Shown: piece by piece, positions 38,065 to 53,214 of the stretch | How the letters are laid out: the number at the start of each line of letters is the position of its first letter | How positions within the stretch are numbered: position 1 is the first letter of the stretch | Assembly: GCF_024679095.1 (NCBI RefSeq) | Contig: NC_066515.1 | Coordinates: 22,612,717-22,676,716 of the forward strand | Direction of reading: 5' to 3' | DNA length: 64,000 nt | From: Eriocheir sinensis | Taxonomy: Eukaryota > Arthropoda > Malacostraca > Decapoda > Varunidae | Program-made: the position numbers and the translations under genes | Notes under the pieces: generated by a model | What the model was told of the DNA's origin: nothing | Database searches by the model: none | The model's input: the letters and a program-made list of their open reading frames with translations, nothing else

Positions 38065-38399
38065 GTGCCAACAGGAGCAGCGGGAGTGCACAGTAATTGT
38101 CCTGAGGAACATCCATCAGGAGGCCGCCAGTTCAGTGACCGCCAGTGACCTTGTTGGTATGCCGCCCCCTCCCCCCCTCTCCCCCCTCTCCCCCTCCCGC
38201 CGCCGCCCAAGGGTCAGTCAATTAGGCCAACAGAGGTTTAAGGGGAGGCACTGTTCACTTAAGGATGAGTTTGTATGAGTTTGTGATTAATTAACTGAGC
38301 CTAACTGAGCCTACCTTTCTTTCTACCTCTCCTCCTCTTGAGCCACCCACCTGGTTTTCCTCTACTACCATTAACTACCGTCATTGTCTTCTGCCATCG
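38064..38399. other. Unique DNA with a C-run cluster
   Basis: 38165-38199 has repeated C4-C6 runs separated by single T or CTCT, quadruplex-capable on the minus strand. Otherwise unrecognised. Confidence 0.45.
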
Positions 38400-39240
38400 T
38401 CTTCATTTGCTTCTTTCTCTTTAATATGAATCCCTAATTAGTTACCTTAATCTACCCCCCCCTCCCCCCCCCCCTCCGTCTCTCTCTCTCTCCCTCTTTC
38501 TCTCTCACCCCATCTTTTTTTAGCCTCCCACTGCCCCTCCCCCTCTTTCCCTACTTCTATTAAACATTTTTTTTCATCTTCCTTTGGTCCATTTTCTTTA
38601 ACATGAATCCATAATTAGTTTGAATCTACCTCTCTCTCCCCCTCTCTCCATCTTCTTAGCCCCTCCTTCTCCTTCCCCTTCCTTCCTCTTCATCTACCTT
38701 TATCAAGCACCATCATTGTCTTTTTCCATCTTATTAATTTACTCCGGTCTTTTTAAACATGAATCCCTAATTAGTTTGAATCTACCTCTCTCTCTTTCTC
38801 TCTCCATCTTCTTAGCCCCTCCTCCAACTTCCCCTTCCTCCTCATCTACCTCTATTAAGCAGAGTCATCTCCTTTTATCATCTTCCATCTTCCTCCTCTG
38901 CAGCCTTCCCTTAATTAGCTCCGTCTACCGTCCTCTCTACCCTCGCAACCGCCTGCCTTTCCATCTATCTCTGTTTAGCGGCGTCATCTTCCTCATTCTC
39001 GTCATCTCTCTTCCTCCTTAGCGCCGTTACCTGAAAAATGAGTATCGATTAGTTTAGAAGTAAGTATACCTCTCGCTTCACTCTTTCACTCTCCACATTT
39101 TCTCTCCACTCTCTCTCTCTCTCTCTCTCCACACACCCTTCTGCTTTTCATGTACCTCTTATTAGCAACATCATCGTCTACTTTTCATATTTTCTTTCTC
39201 TCTTTAGTGTTTTAAGATGAGTAACACTGATTATATGCGT
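38400..39240. repeat. Diverged pyrimidine-rich array (135-179 bp), about 6 units, with TAATTAG in most
   Basis: Landmarks ATGAATCC or ATGAG lie at about 38426, 38603, 38759, 39038 and 39217, with an equivalent TTAATTAG near 38911. Units share AATCTACCTCTCTC, TCTTAGCCCCTCC and CATCTACCTYTATTAAG. The 133-aa frame is a product of pyrimidine composition. Confidence 0.82.
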
Positions 39241-39607
39241 TTACTTAATTGACTTTGTACTTACCTTTTTTTCCCCTTTTTCTTTATCATACTTTTTTAT
39301 GAATTTGGTACTTGTTCTTTTGTCTGTCTATCCACTTAATTTTTTTTCGTCTTCTTTTCTTCATTATTTTTTCTTTTTTTTTTATCTTGCTTGATCGCTT
39401 AACCATCTTTTTTTTTTCTCATTATATCAACTTTTTCTATTTTCATATTCTTCCAATCATCCTTCTTCTTCCTCATCCTTGTCCTCGTCTTCCTCTTCTT
39501 CTTCTTTCTTCTCCTCCTCCTCCTCCATAACTGTTGATGGGATAGGCGGCGTCCAGGTCCAATTAGGAGTCTCGCTGCCCCATCCAGTAGTTTTATGGTG
39601 CTTGCAT

Positions 39608-39610
<3 letters not shown>
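39241..39610. other. T-rich pyrimidine DNA
   Basis: Long T runs and CTTCTTC words; no gene seen. Confidence 0.45.

Positions 39611-39654
<44 letters not shown>
39611..39654 (+). repeat. (TC)n microsatellite
   Basis: About 22 TC dinucleotides. Confidence 0.98.
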
Positions 39655-39658
<4 letters not shown>

Positions 39659-39689
39659 ACTTTTATTGAGTCTGGCTTCACCTGACTGA

Positions 39690-39930
39690 TGCTTCCTTAA
39701 TAATTAACCTGAATTTTAATGACGCCACTAACGACAGGTGTTTTCGGAGCCGCACTTTATTGATTCTCACCTTGACAGCGATAAAAATAAATCGAACGCT
39801 GACCAAAGGAATATAAATACGCCGCTAATCGCCTTCTAGTTAATGAAGAATGCAAATTGTCAGCGATAAGATGGGCAGCAAATTTACTTCTTATTAGCGA
39901 TGTGATATCAGTCTTAGCTTAATCTTCCGT
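39690..39930. promoter_or_regulatory. Island with octamer, GATA and homeodomain sites
   Basis: Perfect POU octamer ATGCAAAT (39850-39857), GATAAG (39865-39870), CAGCGATAA twice (near 39776 and 39861), TAATTA (39701-39706) and further CTAAT/TTAAT words, in DNA without simple repeats. Good candidate enhancer; not demonstrated. Confidence 0.33.
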
Positions 39931-40122
39931 GTTATCGCCCTGGTCATCTATATACTTACCTCTATCTATGTATCTATCGATTTAAACATCCTGCTATCCT
40001 TACATATATCACTCAATAATTATCTGTTTACGTCAGGTTATCTATGAATCGTAATAAGTTCGTTCACTCTTATTTAGTCTATGTCTGTTTGCCCTTATCT
40101 GTTTATTTATCCATACTCTTAT
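39931..40122. other. Unique AT-rich DNA with scattered TATCTATG words
   Basis: Short ATCT-like words only. Confidence 0.35.
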
Positions 40123-40530
40123 CTGTAAATATTTTGGTAGGCGTATATTCATTTGTGCTCGTAACTTCACATATCCTCCCTCATATCTAGCTTAACTTCA
40201 CTCCATAAGCACCTTCATCTAATGGTATACCTTTTTATATGCATCCGTTTGCCTCATATCTCCTTACATTTACCTCACTCCATAATCACCTCATATTCTC
40301 AACTGTAAATATTTTGGTACCAGTATATCCATCTGTGCGCGTAACTTCACATATCCTCCCTCATATCTAGCTTAACTTCACTCCATAAGCATCTTCACAT
40401 CTTACGGCATCTCTCTTTATATGCATCCGTTTGCCTCATATCTCATTAACTGTTGCTCACTCCATAATCACCCTCACATCCACGGGTATCACTGTTTATA
40501 TTATGCATCTGTTTGTTCATCTCGGCAAGT
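40123..40530. repeat. 180-bp tandem repeat, about 2.2 copies
   Basis: CTGTAAATATTTTGGTA occurs at 40123 and 40303. Shared internal words include CACATATCCTCCCTCATATC, CTCCATAAGCA and TATGCATCCGTTTGCCTC. A shorter internal echo (CTCCATAATCACC) lies at about 40279 and 40459. Confidence 0.93.
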
Positions 40531-40683
40531 GTCTCTTCATATGTTAATCTCCTGGGCCTGCGGCGGATCAGCTTTCTGCATATCACGACTGGAAGCGAGA
40601 CGAGTGATGGAGAGGCCGAGGATGTCCATAAATCACCATTATGGAAAAGAGGCCGACCAGCGCACAGCTACACAAACACCGCG

Positions 40684-42094
<1,411 letters not shown>

Positions 42095-42360
42095 GAGAAG
42101 GCCAGGTATTAACCCTTGTACTGGAGTGAATAGCATCGCCCTCCGCACACCCTCTCAACACCCGCCGGGATCTGATAATATAATTCCAACGGTACGATCT
42201 GATTTTATTATATTTTCCCTTATCAGCGTGTGGCTCCGTACTCGCTGCCGGCGCCGGGAACCTGTTGGCACGTCGCAAAGAGCCCTTGTTTATATCAGCA
42301 CCGCAGGAAGCCTCGAGCCCCCACTCGCTGCATCGTAATTTTCGTGATCTAAAGCCGCAG
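42095..42360. promoter_or_regulatory. Balanced-composition island
   Basis: Contains CTTATCAGC (GATA type, near 42221), TTGTTTATATC (Forkhead-like, near 42288) and GCCGGCGCCGG. Two short open frames without known domains. Weak candidate. Confidence 0.2.
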
Positions 42361-42585
42361 TTTGACGGAAAAAATAAAGTGGAGGAAGTATAAGTTTTTG
42401 AGTTTGTGTAAAAGGCCTTTGATTTGTGGAGGGCTGAAGTTGGTCCTGGTTATTATTTGTATTTTTCTTCCAATTTGCTTGTTGTGTATTTTTTTTCGCC
42501 TGTTGAGTCATTATAGGGATTAGCGCCTTGTTTGGGATGTTATTTTTTCTCCTGTTATCCGCTCTTAATTTTCTTGAAGAGTAAC

Positions 42586-42642
42586 ACGGGTACTGGGGCT
42601 CGAACTTGCTCCCTTAGTTACGAACACTTCAGCTGAACATCC
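42586..42642 (-). mobile_element. Possible tRNA-derived SINE remnant
   Basis: On the minus strand, AGTTCGAGCCCC resembles a pol III B box, and TTCGTAACTAAGGGAG upstream resembles an anticodon region. I cannot form the cloverleaf stems and the A-box spacing is too short, so this is at best a decayed tRNA-like retroposon head. Confidence 0.18.
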
Positions 42643-42920
42643 TCTCATTCATTTTTGAGGTTATTTTCTCATATATTTTTTTTCTTTTCTGGCTCATGTT
42701 CTGTGAAGACGTAACATATAATTTAATCATGCATTTTATCTTTTATTTTGCTCTGATTATTTTTATTTTTTAATGCTCAGCTTTTTTTTACCCTTGAGCA
42801 ACTGTTGAAAGCATGTCCTCAATGAAACAGTTTTAGGCATTTGTATGATAATATTCGGCTTTCATTTCGAAGGATGAGGGTAAAATAACGTGTAGCTTTT
42901 TTTACAACATTCATATTAAT

Positions 42921-42921
42921 G

Positions 42922-42953
<32 letters not shown>

Positions 42954-42989
42954 GCTGCTGCTGCTTCTACTACCACTACTACTACTACT
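42921..42989 (+). repeat. (ACT)n with (GCT) interruption
   Basis: About 70 bp of ACT triplets with four GCT triplets in the middle. Confidence 0.95.
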
Positions 42990-44073
<1,084 letters not shown>

Positions 44074-45005
44074 GATGCGAGGAGGGGGTCTTAGGGAGTC
44101 TTGCCGCCTTATGTTAACCTTCGTGTTGATGCAAGGAAGGAAAAAAAAAAAGTGATTTGCTCTATTACCATTGCTTAGAAGGATCGGTTTTTGTTCTCGT
44201 AAAATTAAAGATGCGAGGAGGGAGTCTTAGGGAGTCTTGCCGCCTTATGTTAACCTCCGTGTTGATGCGAGGAAGGGAAAAAAAAGTGATTTGTTCTATT
44301 ACCAATGCTTAGAAGGATCGGTTTTTGTTCTCGTAAAATTAAAGATGCGAGGAGGGAGTCTTAGGGAGTCTTGCCTTCTTATGTTAACCTCCGTGTTGAT
44401 GCAAGGATGGAAAAAAAGGGATATGTTCTATTACCAATGTTTAGAAGGATCGGTTTTTGTTCTCGTAAAATTAAAGATGCGAGGAGGGAGTCTTAGGGGG
44501 TCTTGCCGCCTTATGTTAACCTCCGTGTTGATGCAAGGAAGGAAAAAAAAGGGATATGTTCTATTACCAATGTTTAGAGGGATCAGTTTTGTTTTCGTAA
44601 AATTAAAGATGCGAGGAGGGAGTCTTAAGGAGTCTTGCCTTCTTATGTTAACCTTCGTGTTCATGCAAGGAAGGAAAAAAAAGAGTGATTTGTTCTATTA
44701 CCAATGCTTAGAGGGATCAGTTTTGTCCTCGTAAAATTAAAGATGCGAGGAGGGAGTCTTAGGGAGTCTTGCCTTCTTATGTTAACCTTCGTGTTCATGC
44801 AAGGAAGGGAAAAAAGAGTGATTTGTTCTTTTACCAATGCTTAGAGGGATCAGTTTTGTTCTCGTAAAATTAAAGATGCGAGGAGGGAGTCTTAGGGAGT
44901 CTTGCCGCCTCATGTTAGTCTTCGTGTTGATGCAAGGAAGGAAAAAAAGGGATATGTTCTATTACCAATGCTTAAAGGGATCAGTTTTGGCCTCGTAAAA
45001 TTAAG
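44074..45005. repeat. 133-bp tandem array, 7 copies
   Basis: GATGCGAGGAGG starts units at 44074, 44210, 44344, 44476, 44608, 44742 and 44875 (periods 136, 134, 132, 132, 134, 133). Units share AGGGAGTCTTGCC, TTATGTTAACCT, a run of 6-11 A, TTGTTCTATTACCA and CTCGTAAAATTAA. Conservation is high, so the array is probably young. Length changes sit mainly in the A-run. Because two units are exactly 132 bp (44 codons), a 165-aa frame spans several units; no evidence of a real gene. Confidence 0.99.
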
Positions 45006-45700
45006 GAATCCCGAAGCAAATTCTTGAATGTGTTTGTAATTTGTATGTTCTAATTATTTCGTACTTTTGTTTATTTTTTTCTATCTCTGCTTCCTTTTGT
45101 TTGTTTGCTTGTTTAACGTTTGGCTATTTTTTTCTTTCTTTCAGGTTCGTTACCCCGCCCTGCCTTCATGATGTTGTAAGTGTTCTATTATGTTCTTATT
45201 CGTATGTATAATTGCATTTGTTGCTTCGTCTTTTTATTGCTATTTTTTCTTGTTCTTGTTCCTGTTCTTCTTGTTCTTGTTTTTCGTCCCTCAGGTCTTC
45301 CTCCTCCTGCTAATATTCATCCTCCTTCTCCTCCTACTCCTCCTCCCTCCTCTCTTTCTTCATCTCCTCCTCCTCTTCGTGCCTCTCATCCTTCGCCTGC
45401 TCCAGCACCACCTCCGCCATAACCTGCCGGTCGAGTTGACCCCAACGGAGCAGATTTTTGAGACGATTGCGTTGTACTTTGGCCACTCACCAAGGGCATC
45501 GGCCGCGCCTCTGCTCTCGCTCGTCTGCAAGAAGTGAGAGACTGGAGGCCGCTAGGGCGTTCATCAGAGCTTTGTACCCTCTTCCATATTCCTTTTTTTT
45601 CTTTGTTGTGTTCGTGGCTGCGTCGCCTTTTGTCAGGTGTATATTGTATTCATATTCTTGGTAAACATGAACTAAACAAGCAGACAAAAAAGTGACACTA
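45006..45700. other. Pyrimidine-rich DNA with a splice-like micro-exon candidate
   Basis: A polypyrimidine tract ending TTTCTTTCTTTCAG (to 45144) is followed 31 nt later by GTAAGT (45176-45181). Downstream, C/T-rich DNA yields a Leu-rich frame of 115 aa whose last ~35 residues are less biased but unrecognised. See findings. Confidence 0.25.
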
Positions 45701-46308
45701 TTATAGTTGCCCTCGGCCCCCTGAGTGCCTCAAAACGGCCTAGCCACACTATTTGCCTCTCTTCGCCAGGCCAAACAATTTCCGGAGTGCAGTTAGCCGG
45801 CTCGAGGCGCCCTCCCGAAAATATAGTTCACTGACCCGCCACTTAAATCAATGAGGCTAGTAATAGGTAGACTTCAGGCAATCCATTGCACTTAAGCCTC
45901 AGCTAGATGATATTTCCTTAATTTTAAGACCCCGAGAACAGCTTTTGTCTCTTCTAAATCAATTTTATGCCACAAAAAATAAAATTGAAGCTATTTGATA
46001 ATTGGAAATATATTTTGATCTGCACATACTTTTTTCACTGTTTATATTGCCTTGTGTTCTCGTGTGTTTTGTATATTAGCACTCATTTTACGGTATTTCC
46101 ATTATTTATATAAGAAGTCGACGTGATTCATCTTCGCCTCGTGTCCGCAGTCTCGTGTGATGGACGTAACAGTGTGACGATCATTTATTGCTTGTAAGCG
46201 ATTTCATCGTAGGAAGTCCAGGAAGCTTCTTGCATTAACTGAACGTTTTCATCTTTCTTCTCTCCTGCTTACTACTTCCTGTACCACAACACAACACACG
46301 TATGCCCG
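45701..46308. other. Unique DNA
   Basis: 45700-45930 is balanced and repeat-free; the remainder is AT-rich. No gene seen. Confidence 0.35.
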
Positions 46309-47962
<1,654 letters not shown>

Positions 47963-48046
47963 AGGAGCAGCGAGTAGCGGGCTTTTTTTATTGTTTTCCT
48001 TTTTTTCTGTGCCCTTGTGCTGTCTCTTGCTGTAAAAAGAAAAAAA
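47963..48046 (+). repeat. A-tailed dispersed repeat, copy 6
   Basis: GGAGCAGCGAGTAGCGGGC, T7, a variable middle, GTGCCCTTGTGCTG, TCTCTTGCTGTA and an interrupted A-run. Confidence 0.8.
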
Positions 48047-49637
48047 CTCTGAACGTACTCTGAGGAGAGACACGAATCACTGTGTCTGACGAAGTGCTTG
48101 TCACCTCGCAGGACACCAGACGCCCCCGCCACGCCCTGTTGAACGCCTCGCTTACCAGTACACTGACCTGATCCCTCGGCTGAGAACATTTTTGAGGTGT
48201 TAAGTGTCTTCGTCTCGTGGGTGCCGTGATGGATGAGGCTTCTCTTTCACGTTTATCTTCGCTTCCTTGTTTTCATATTTTCTTCTCATCTCTCTCCTTC
48301 TTTTTTGTGCTCTTCATCTTCTTCGTCCTCCTTGTTGTCTTCCTCTTATTCTTACTTGAGGACTTTTCAGAAAGAATTGTTACCTTGCTAAAGAACATGA
48401 TGCTTCTTCTCTTCTTCTATCTCCTCCTCCTCCTCCTCCTCCTCCTCCTCCCCCACACCTCCCAACCCATGTATCCAAGTCAAAAGCTAATTAAAAGTAT
48501 ATCTCTTCTTTCCTTGTTTTTGCGTCAATGAAGTAATCTTAAAGGACGGGCCACATTTTGTCATCCTACGAAATTTGTACATCAGCCTCGGGTTTCCCTC
48601 GCAGACGTGATTTGTTCCTTTCCTTGATTGTCTTGTTTAGCGGTGTTTCGAGGCTTTTTTTTTGTTGAGGTGATGTGGGAACTGAGAAGGCGTTGTGCTG
48701 GGAGAAATGAGGGATTGCTGAGGATGGCTGTGGAGTGGGTGAGGGAGGGTAATGAGGAGGTCTTGAGAGTCGGATGGATATTCTTGGATAGGACGAGGTA
48801 CTGAAGAGCTCTGAGAATGGGGTTTGTGAGCGAAAGAAAGTTCTGTAATGGGAAAGACAATCTTAGGACAACGTTTTTTCTACGTAGGGAAAAATTGAAC
48901 GACAGAAGGAAGAAAATCGTGAAATAGGAATGTCTAGAAATTGGGAAAGTTTACGGTTTAACAGATGAATATAGAAGTAAAATAATAAAAGAAAGGAATG
49001 GATTAGAGAGGTTTAAAAGAGCAACCTGTAAGTATAGGAGCAAAAGAATGGAATGGATTTGAGAGGCTAAAAAGATGAATGCACGAGTAAGGAAGTCGAC
49101 AAAGGGGCTGACGATGACGAGGACCGTTCTGAGAGAGGGTTACATGAGTGAAAGAAAACGGGACGCTGCTGGATAGAGATGATGGTGCAGGGGAAGGGAG
49201 CAGCGGGTTAGAGGAAAGACGTAACGATTCTTGGCGGAGGCGTTGCAGGCTCAGTGAAGGGTACAAATGTGGAAGTGAGAAGCGGGAATAACGGAGGTGG
49301 AGGAGAGGCTGCAGGTGGATGCTCGAGGGCGACAACCACTCTAGCTAAATTAAGACATCCATTCTGTTTCTGCCTCCTTGGTTTCTGCTTAGAACTCAAA
49401 TTACCCTTTTTTTTGTCTACTTGGAATTGACGTGTTTCTGTTTAAAGCCAAGTGTTGTAAACGGTTCAAACCACATTATTATCTCACCATCACTTGAGGC
49501 AAAGGGTTAAGGGCCATCATTCTCACCAGTCACCTGAGGAGGGCCGTGACGAAGGCTCTCCAGGAACGTTGCAGAGCTGAAGGTGGGAAGAAGAGTGAGA
49601 ACGTCCTTACATATAACTGAAACATCTTACTCACAAA
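48047..49637. other. Unique DNA with short pyrimidine and purine tracts
   Basis: (CTC)n at about 48419-48450. Around 48995-49075 a ~55-bp unit with GAATGGATT(A/T)GAGAGG is repeated twice. The 110-aa minus frame is low-complexity. No gene seen. Confidence 0.45.
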
Positions 49638-49648
49638 ACCTTCCTCCT

Positions 49649-49701
<53 letters not shown>

Positions 49702-49805
49702 ATGTGAAAATATGTTAGTTCTTCCTTATTCATGACTGCAATACCGCTTTTATATACCCCTCCTTCAGTGTGTGTGTGTGTGTGTGTGTGTGCGCGTGTG
49801 TGTGT
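49638..49805 (+). repeat. Two (TG)n tracts from a ~118-bp duplication
   Basis: (TG)n at 49653-49699 and 49769-49805 are each preceded by CCTCCTTCARTG, so a unit containing the microsatellite appears to have been duplicated. Confidence 0.85.
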
Positions 49806-50683
49806 TGCTCTGGATAGTACAGGTGTGAATGCTCCATCAGTTAACCGGCAGGCTTGAGGGGCATAGCGAAAGGCAATAGAAATATAATATGTTATCACCG
49901 AATCCCCACCACCTTCAATTATTATTTTTTGTGTTCATGCATATGTTTGGACGCCCTTGTTTTTATTGGAGTCACTGGCCAGGCTGAGGAAGATTTCTAC
50001 ACTTGATTATTAGGAGCGAAGAGGTGTGTGTGAAAGCGCCAGGTATGAGAGCGCTCGCTAGGCACGTGTGAGAGAGGGAGCGAAGATAAGGCAGGTGTAG
50101 GCTTGGGATAAATTCACTAAAGAAAATAAATCTGCAAAGAATAATAGGAGTTAAGAGTTTTTTTGTTTTGGCATTTTCCTGTTTTTTTTTTTCATTGTTG
50201 ATTGCGCCCTGCAAGTGTTTATTCAATCTCTTTATTTCACTTTTTTTGTTTAATTTTAGTTCTTGGTCCACTCAACGCTACCGTAGACGATTATGAAAAA
50301 AAAAACATATAGTGATTATGTAAACGAGAATAAGGTGTGGCTATGAATAGAAGGGAAAAAAGATAATAAAGAAAGAGTAAAATATCTATATGCAAAGTTA
50401 ATAAATAAGGGGAAATTCGAATTGAAGAAAGGAATGTTGGAGTTCATTAAAAGACAGAGGAAAAAAAAAATAGTATGAACCGTAAAATAACTGATGGTGT
50501 TAATTATTAAAGGTAAAAAGTGAGCAAAAATATTAATTACGAAATGAAAACAGTTAATGAAGAGCCGAGTGAGTGACATAATCAGGTTGGATGGAGGGAT
50601 TAGCTTGATTAATGAGGGCAGGTGCAAAGTGTGGGCGGGTTACGGGGTGAGAAGAGATTAACACCGAGGCTTTTGATGTAGAG
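49806..50683. other. Unique AT-rich DNA
   Basis: No repeat or gene recognised. Confidence 0.4.
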
Positions 50684-51880
50684 GACGAAGGTAATTGAAG
50701 GTTGGCGTGAGGGTGCGAAGGAATAGAATGACTCAAGTTAGTGATGTAAGAGGAACAGTTAAAGAATTTGTTGTTGCCTGTGAAAAAAAATATTAGTTCG
50801 AATATATCCATTTTTTTTTTATATCATTGAAAGAACGAAGGCAATTGAAGGTTGACGTGAGGGTGCGAGGGAATAGAATGACTTAAGTTAGTGATATAAG
50901 AGGAACAGTTAAAGAATTTGTTGTTGGCTGTGAAAAAAAAAGCTCGAATATATCCAATTTTTTTATATCATTGAAAGAACGAAAGCAATTGAAGGTTGAC
51001 GTGAGGGTGCGAGGGAATATAATGACTTAAGTTAGTGATATAAGAGGAACAGTTAAAGAATTTGTTGTTGGCTGTGAAAAAAAAAAATAGTTCGAATATA
51101 TCCATTTTTTTTATATCATTGAAAGAACGAAGGTAATTGAAGGTTGACGTGAGGGCGCGAGGGAATACTATGACTTAGATTAGTGATATCATTAATCGGA
51201 AGAGTTTTAAGAATTTGTTATTGACTGCGAAAAAAAATAGTTCGAATATACCCGTTTTTTTATTACCGAGAGGACGAAGGCATTTGAAGGTTAGCGTGAA
51301 GGTGCAAGTGGATAAAATGACTTAAGTTAGTGATATCATTAACAGGAAGAGTTTTAAGACTTTGCATTTGGCTGATGAAGAAGAATAGTTCGAATACACC
51401 CATTTTTTTTATATCATTCAAAGGACGAAAGCAATTGAAGGTTGGCGTTGAGGCTGCAAGGGAGTAAAATGACTTAGGTTAGTGATAAAGTTAACAGGAA
51501 GAGTTTTAAGAATTTGTAATTGACCGTGGAAAAAATAATAGTTGGAATACACCCGTTTTTTTATATATCAAACAAAGGACGAAGGCAATTGAAGGTTGGC
51601 GTTGAGGATACAAAGGAGTAAAATGACTTAGGTTAGTGATAAAGTTAACAGGAAGAGTTTTAAGAATTTGTTATTGACCGAGGAAAAAAAATTAGTTCGA
51701 ATACACCCGTTTTTTTATATTATTGAAAGGAAGAAGGCAATTGAAGTTGTACATATGGGCGCAAGGGAAGAAATGACTTAGGTTAGTGATATCATTAATC
51801 GGAAGAGTTTTAAGAATTTGATACCGGCTGTGAGGAAAATAAATAGTTCGAATACAACCATTTTTTTATATATATATCCT
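50684..51880. repeat. ~148-bp tandem array, 8 copies
   Basis: The landmark ACGAARGCAATTGAAGG lies at about 50685, 50835, 50979, 51127, 51274, 51425, 51579 and 51730 (periods about 144-154). Each unit carries ATGACTTARGTTAGTGAT, a GTTTTAAGAATTTG or GTTAAAGAATTTG box, an A-run, usually a TTCGAA core and a T-run. Early units (50.68-51.12 kb) are closer to each other than to later ones. Confidence 0.99.
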
Positions 51881-52205
<325 letters not shown>

Positions 52206-52499
52206 AATTCCAGCTACTAATAGGCACAACAAAAGTAAGTGAGAGATAGCGTGTTAGGCGTTAGGGCGGAGGTGTCTCGAGGGAACAATACGTAAGGCGG
52301 GCTGTTGAGGCTTCGAGGTCGGCCTGTGTCCAAGATCTTTACGATAACCTCCCGCGGCCGCGTCTGTCCCGTGGGCGCTAACTCGATTAACAGCTAACGG
52401 AGGATTCTTAGCTTTCCTCCGCCTGGCTTAGCGCTGCGGGGTAGGTCGAAGGTGAGGTTGTTGTTATCGTTTATCCCGTTCATTATTTTTTTCTTGTTT
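52206..52499. other. Unique GC-balanced DNA
   Basis: 52240-52450 is repeat-free and contains GATTAACAGCTAACGG; weak candidate conserved sequence. Confidence 0.25.
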
Positions 52500-53205
52500 G
52501 CTTTCGTGTTATTATTTTGGTTTTGACCTTTTTTTTTGTTTGTTTTTGTTTCATCACCGTAACTGTTTCCCTATTTTTTTCTTTTTTTTGTGTTCGTTTT
52601 GCTCATCTTCCTCTTTCTCCACTTCCGGAATTGTTTACTCCACTTTTTTGTTTGTTTTTGTTTCATCACCGTAACTGTTTCCCTCTTTTTTTTCTTTTTT
52701 TTGTGTTCGTTTTGCTCGTCATCCTATTTCTCCACTTCCGGAATTGTTTACTCCTCTTTTTTCTCCACCTTTTCCTCGTTCTTGTATTCATTATGGTCAT
52801 TTTCACCTCTTTCTCCACTTCCACAATTCTATACCCCTCTTTTCCCTCTCCTTTTCCTCGTTCCTGTATTTATTATGGTCTTTATCCACTTTGTTTTTGC
52901 TCATCTTCGTTTCTCTCCTACACCCTTGAATATTTTTGCTTTCTCTATTTGCCTTCATGTTTTCCTAATTTTGATAACATCCTTTCTGGTGCTGATTATG
53001 CTTTCCTTTTGTTCCTATTTTTTCATCTTCATCTCCTGTTTTTTCCTTTTACTAATGTTCCTTTGGGTGGTTATTCTCGTCTTTCTTTTCCTCATTTACA
53101 TTATATTTTTTTTTGTTTCACCTGCTTCCTCGACTTTCTCTTTATTGCGTTTCTCCTCCTCTTCCCCTTTCTCTTCCTCCTCCTCCGCCTCCTCGCGTCA
53201 CCGGG
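52500..53205. repeat. Pyrimidine-rich DNA with a 112-bp duplication
   Basis: TTTCATCACCGTAACTGTTTC and CTCCACTTCCGGAATTG occur in two copies 112 bp apart (TCATCACC at 52551 and 52663). Further weaker echoes (CCTCGTTCYTGTATT, about 52777 and 52857) follow. The 239-aa and 216-aa plus-strand frames are Phe/Leu/Ser-rich artefacts. Confidence 0.88.
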
Positions 53206-53214
53206 GACACGTCA

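Noticed and set aside
42776..42812. Possible truncated copy of the A-tailed dispersed repeat
   Set aside because: T-run plus CCCTTGAGCAACTG resembles the tail start, but the A-run end is missing.
44237..44734. 165-aa frame with a repeated 44-residue peptide
   Set aside because: Exists only because units are about 132 bp; other units of 133-136 bp break it.
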